In this document: positions 13,715 to 15,834 of the stretch, piece after piece | Position numbering within the stretch: the stretch's first letter is position 1 | How the letters are laid out: each line of letters opens with the position of its first letter | Source of the DNA: DASPWV01 sp046727855 | GTDB lineage: Bacteria; Acidobacteriota; Vicinamibacteria; Vicinamibacterales; UBA2999 | Length of the DNA stretch: 15,834 nt | NCBI GenBank assembly: GCA_046727855.1 | Contig: JBKPDL010000091.1 | Span: 1 to 15,834, forward strand | Direction of reading: 5' to 3' | Program-made: the position numbers and the translations under genes | The notes under the pieces: model-generated | What the model was told of the DNA's origin: nothing | The model's input: only the letters and a program-made list of their open reading frames with translations | The model's database searches: none

Positions 13715-14185
13715 CTGCGTACAGCGTGGCGCGCTGACGGCGACGCCTTGCATGACGAGCAGACGATACTGAGCAATCTCCTCCTCGCATTGTGCTTTCT
13801 TATTGCGTTCGGCGAGCTTCTGAGCGGCCCAAACCGCGAGGCCGAAGATTGGCACGGCGGGCGCGCGGAATTCCTCCGGGGTGACGAATTCGATGTGCTC
13901 ACGGTGGGTCGGCGCGCTGTTGGGCACCGGTCCGTAAGTCAGCGAGAAATCATCGGGGATCAAGTCGATTGTTGGTGCGATGCCAAAAACGTCGACGCGT
14001 ACGGTGAGCCTGCCATTCCGGAAGGTAGTGGTTTCCGGTGCTTCGGGCCCGAGCTCGCGGCGAATACGGTCGAGCGATACCCCCATCTTGGTAGCGTCGA
14101 GCGCCGGTGACTGACCCGACTGAGCGTAACCGACGCTCGGAACCACCAGGGTCGCAACGATGAGCAAGGCTACCAACCGCCTCAT
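13709..14185 (-). CDS. Small exported protein of unknown function
   Basis: I do not recognise this family. I set the start at the ATG at 14185 because it opens a clear signal peptide, MRRLVALLIVATLVVPSVGYA, with likely cleavage after Ala21; the frame stays open 47 codons further upstream but reads as non-coding there. The mature protein of about 137 residues has an Arg/Glu-rich start (SLDRIRRELGPEAPET), a beta-like middle (FRNGRLTVRVDVFG), a hydrophobic helix (about 108-123, APAVPIFGLAVWAAQ), then a charged KLAERNKKAQCEEEI helix. Two cysteines (133 and 155) could form a disulphide. It is probably periplasmic or membrane-associated. It stands alone between the DUF59 gene and mqnD in the same direction, with repeats on its downstream side. 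Confidence 0.7.
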   Translation of the reverse strand: MRRLVALLIVATLVVPSVGYAQSGQSPALDATKMGVSLDRIRRELGPEAPETTTFRNGRLTVRVDVFGIAPTIDLIPDDFSLTYGPVPNSAPTHREHIEFVTPEEFRAPAVPIFGLAVWAAQKLAERNKKAQCEEEIAQYRLLVMQGVAVSAPRCTQE

Positions 14186-14269
14186 ACTCTTATTCTGACG
14201 CCAAATTGGTGCCACGAGTTGGGGCCGGAGGGGCTGGTGGGACGGCGGGCGGGTAAAGAATCTGTGTAA

Positions 14270-14297
14270 TGCCCTACCTGCTATCTGCCCTACCTGC
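14270..14297. repeat. Short direct repeat TGCCCTACCTGC x2
   Basis: TGCCCTACCTGC occurs at 14270-14281 and again at 14286-14297, separated by four bases, in the 134-base gap between the DUF59 gene and the small exported protein. It could be a simple duplication or a paired binding site upstream of the exported protein gene. No clear promoter hexamers are seen in this gap. Confidence 0.5.
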
Positions 14298-14319
14298 ACC
14301 TTGACTATCCAGACGCGCC

Positions 14320-14727
14320 TCACCAAAGCCCCAGCTGCAATTTCGCTGCATCCGACATGCGGTCCTTATCCCACGGCGGATCCCACACAATCTCTACCTT
14401 CGCCTGCGTCACTCCTGGAACCTCGGCCGCTTTCTGCTTCACTTCGACGGGCAGCGACTGTGCCGCAGGACACGCGGGCGCCGTCAACGTCATGCGCACT
14501 CCGACTCGCCCATCCTTGTCGACCAGCACGTCATAGATCAGCCCAAGCTCCTTGATGTTGACCGGAATCTCTGGGTCGTAGACGGTGGCCAGCGCGTCGA
14601 GCACGAGCGGCCGCAACTCGGCCATCTTCAGCGGGTCGGGGACGATGTCCTCGAGCGATTCGCTGAACTCGTTGGCAGGACTCTCGTCCGCTCCGAAAGG
14701 TTGCATAGGAAGAAATCGCGGATCCAC
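14320..14727 (-). CDS. DUF59/MIP18-family Fe-S assembly protein (SufT/PaaD-like)
   Basis: Proteins of this family help mature Fe-S proteins and are commonly found beside suf genes. The core begins near residue 35 and includes LRPLVLDALATVYDPEIPVNI (38-58), KELGLIYDVLV, the conserved cysteine in TAPACPAAQ (Cys86) and the WDPPW block (115-119), ending in LQLGLW. These are the hallmark DUF59 motifs. The first 30 or so residues are acidic and poorly conserved in appearance. GTG at 14727 gives 135 residues; ATG at 14706 is an equally plausible start, and neither has a good ribosome site. It follows sufU in the same direction after a 91-base gap that holds a heptamer repeat, so it may have its own promoter. 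Assignment to the Suf pathway rests on family and position. Confidence 0.9.
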   Translation of the reverse strand: MDPRFLPMQPFGADESPANEFSESLEDIVPDPLKMAELRPLVLDALATVYDPEIPVNIKELGLIYDVLVDKDGRVGVRMTLTAPACPAAQSLPVEVKQKAAEVPGVTQAKVEIVWDPPWDKDRMSDAAKLQLGLW

Positions 14728-14784
14728 GTCGTTCTTGTGTCGTTCCAGCCTTCGCCCGCTGCGGCCGCCCGGTTACGTCGAGGC

Positions 14785-14820
14785 TTTGTTCTTTGGTTCT
14801 TCGTTCTTTGTTCTTCGTTC
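14785..14820. repeat. Tandem TTYGTTC heptamer repeat, five units
   Basis: Units are TTTGTTC (14785-14791), TTTGGTTC (14792-14799, one extra base), TTCGTTC (14800-14806), TTTGTTC (14807-14813) and TTCGTTC (14814-14820). The tract abuts the sufU stop codon region (stop at 14819-14821) and lies upstream of the DUF59 gene. The same motif in degraded form occurs at 5944-5999. It has no coding or terminator shape. Confidence 0.75.
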
Positions 14821-15268
14821 ACTCAGTACTTACCATGCCCCCGCCTTCCGCCGACACCGCCGCCTTCAACGTGTGCCACGGGAGGCTCGCGCATTTCACG
14901 CGCGTAGGATATTCCCGGACACCGGCAAACACCGACAGTTTTCCCAGATCCGGTGCCGGCAAGTCGGGCGACGATGTGACCATCTCGTGAAACCGATCGA
15001 AGAGCGCACGCGCCTCGCCAACCGTTTTCCCCTTCAGGGCGTCCGTCATCAACGACGCCGAGGCTTTGGAAATGGCGCACCCGACGCCCTGAAACGCAAC
15101 GTCTCGGATGACGTCGCCTTCGAGCTTGACATACAGCGTGAGACGATCGCCGCACAGCGGGTTATACCCCTCCTGCGTACGGGTCGGCTCGTCCAGCATT
15201 CGGAAGTTGCGTGGGCGCCGGTTGTGGTCGAGGATCACTTCCTGATAAAGCTCGCTGAGATCCGACAT
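14819..15268 (-). CDS. sufU: SufU, Fe-S assembly scaffold / sulphur-transfer protein
   Basis: SufU accepts sulphur from the cysteine desulphurase SufS and hands it to the Fe-S assembly machinery. The 149 residues start at the ATG that overlaps the sufS stop (TAATG), which settles the start although the frame is open further upstream. The metal/sulphur ligands are Cys39 and Asp41 (NPLCGDRL), Cys64 (GVGCAISKAS) and Cys126 (RVKCASLPWHTL). The insertion before the last cysteine (about 101-122, ending GVREYPT) marks SufU rather than IscU. Direct overlap with sufS means the two partners are translated together. The last codons run into the heptamer repeat, which explains the low-complexity GGGMVSTE tail. 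Confidence 0.95.
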   Translation of the reverse strand: MSDLSELYQEVILDHNRRPRNFRMLDEPTRTQEGYNPLCGDRLTLYVKLEGDVIRDVAFQGVGCAISKASASLMTDALKGKTVGEARALFDRFHEMVTSSPDLPAPDLGKLSVFAGVREYPTRVKCASLPWHTLKAAVSAEGGGMVSTE

Positions 15269-15834
15269 TACGCAAAGACCTCGCGCACGCGACCGAGGGC
15301 ACGGGCCAGCGTATCGATGTCCTCTCTCGTGTTGTAGATGGCCAGCGATGCGCGGATAGTCGCGGTGACGCCATAGCGATCCATCACCGGCTGCGCGCAA
15401 TGCTGACCGGTACGCACGGCAACCCCTTCGCTGTCGAGAATCGTGCCGGCGTCGTGGGGATGAACGCCCTCGATCAGGAACGACAGCACGCCAGTCTTCT
15501 GGCGCGCTTCCCCGATGATCCTGGTGCCCTTGATGTCGCGAACGCGCCGCGTCATGTAATCGAGCAGCGCATCCTCGTGCACGAGAGCCGCTTCGCGATC
15601 GATGCCTGAAAGGTAATCCACGGCCGCGCCGAACCCGGCGACGCCGGCGATGTTCGGAGTGCCTGCTTCAAATTTGTAAGGCACCTGGTTGTACTGCGTC
15701 TTCTCGAACGTGACCGACGCAATCATGTCGCCGCCGCCCTGGTATGGCGGCATCGCTTCGAGCAGCGCTGGTTTGCCGTAGAGCACACCCACACCCGTCG
15801 GACCAAACATCTTGTGGCTCGAAAACACGTAGAA
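15268..15834 (-). CDS. sufS: Cysteine desulphurase SufS, C-terminal part (cut by window edge)
   Basis: SufS is a pyridoxal-phosphate enzyme that takes sulphur from cysteine for Fe-S clusters. Only the last 188 codons lie in the window; the gene continues beyond 15834 on the minus strand and is not broken. The visible part begins at the cofactor-binding lysine in FSSHKMFGPTGVGVLYGK. It continues through YKFEAGTPNIAGVAGFGAAVDYL, a typical PLP fold-type I segment. The catalytic cysteine is in RTGQHCAQPVMDRYG, matching the group II RTGHHCAQP pattern. The stop codon shares a base with the sufU start. The usual family length is a little over 400 residues, so more than half lies outside. sufB, sufC and sufD are probably upstream, beyond the window; that is an inference. 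Confidence 0.95.
   Translation of the reverse strand, partial: FYVFSSHKMFGPTGVGVLYGKPALLEAMPPYQGGGDMIASVTFEKTQYNQVPYKFEAGTPNIAGVAGFGAAVDYLSGIDREAALVHEDALLDYMTRRVRDIKGTRIIGEARQKTGVLSFLIEGVHPHDAGTILDSEGVAVRTGQHCAQPVMDRYGVTATIRASLAIYNTREDIDTLARALGRVREVFA

Overview
The window comes from a high-GC, Gram-negative bacterium. It encodes a TonB-dependent outer-membrane receptor, a membrane-anchored multihaem nitrite reductase, menaquinone synthesis by the futalosine route and a SufS/SufU-type Fe-S assembly locus. This combination, the carboxypeptidase-regulatory-like domain at the front of the receptor, and the scattered short intergenic repeats resemble Acidobacteriota (Vicinamibacterales-like). That placement is an inference from gene content; no marker gene in the window fixes it. 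Every gene seen is chromosomal housekeeping or respiratory/salvage metabolism. I see no phage, integrase, transposase, CRISPR array, tRNA or rRNA.

Layout. (1) 19-5932, all on the minus strand, read right to left: mqnE (aminodeoxyfutalosine synthase), a 221-base gap holding a promoter and a terminator-like leader hairpin, nadA (quinolinate synthase), a 25-bp inverted repeat, an Mn-type superoxide dismutase, nrfH, nrfA and a family 2 glycosyltransferase. From sodA onward the genes lie within about 20 bases of each other and probably form one transcript. (2) 5933-6268 is a divergent control region with a degenerate heptamer tract, a possible promoter and a cobalamin riboswitch. (3) 6269-11792, plus strand, is a tight vitamin B12 uptake operon, btuB-btuD-btuC-btuF, plus a DUF71/COG2102 ATP-pyrophosphatase. 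Every junction is a 4-base or 26-base overlap. (4) 11951-12748, plus strand, is a second BtuF-like protein that has no signal peptide and follows a 10-bp hairpin. (5) 12726-15834, minus strand, read right to left: sufS (cut by the window edge), sufU, a DUF59/SufT-like gene, a small exported protein of unknown function and mqnD. mqnD overlaps the second btuF-like gene tail to tail.

How the genes fit together. The B12 operon should be shut off when cellular cobalamin is high. It moves B12 across the outer membrane (BtuB), captures it in the periplasm (BtuF) and imports it (BtuCD). The DUF71 enzyme and the signal-less BtuF homologue sit where intracellular cobamide salvage or handling would be expected. 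mqnE and mqnD belong to the same menaquinone pathway but lie on either side of the B12 block. Menaquinol is the usual electron donor to NrfH, and NrfA reduces nitrite to ammonium. NadA and MqnE both need [4Fe-4S] clusters, which the Suf genes would help build.

The parts most worth a second look are the DUF71 plus cytosolic BtuF-like pair, the nadA leader hairpin, the His-type (CxxCH) catalytic haem motif in NrfA, and three kinds of short intergenic repeat.
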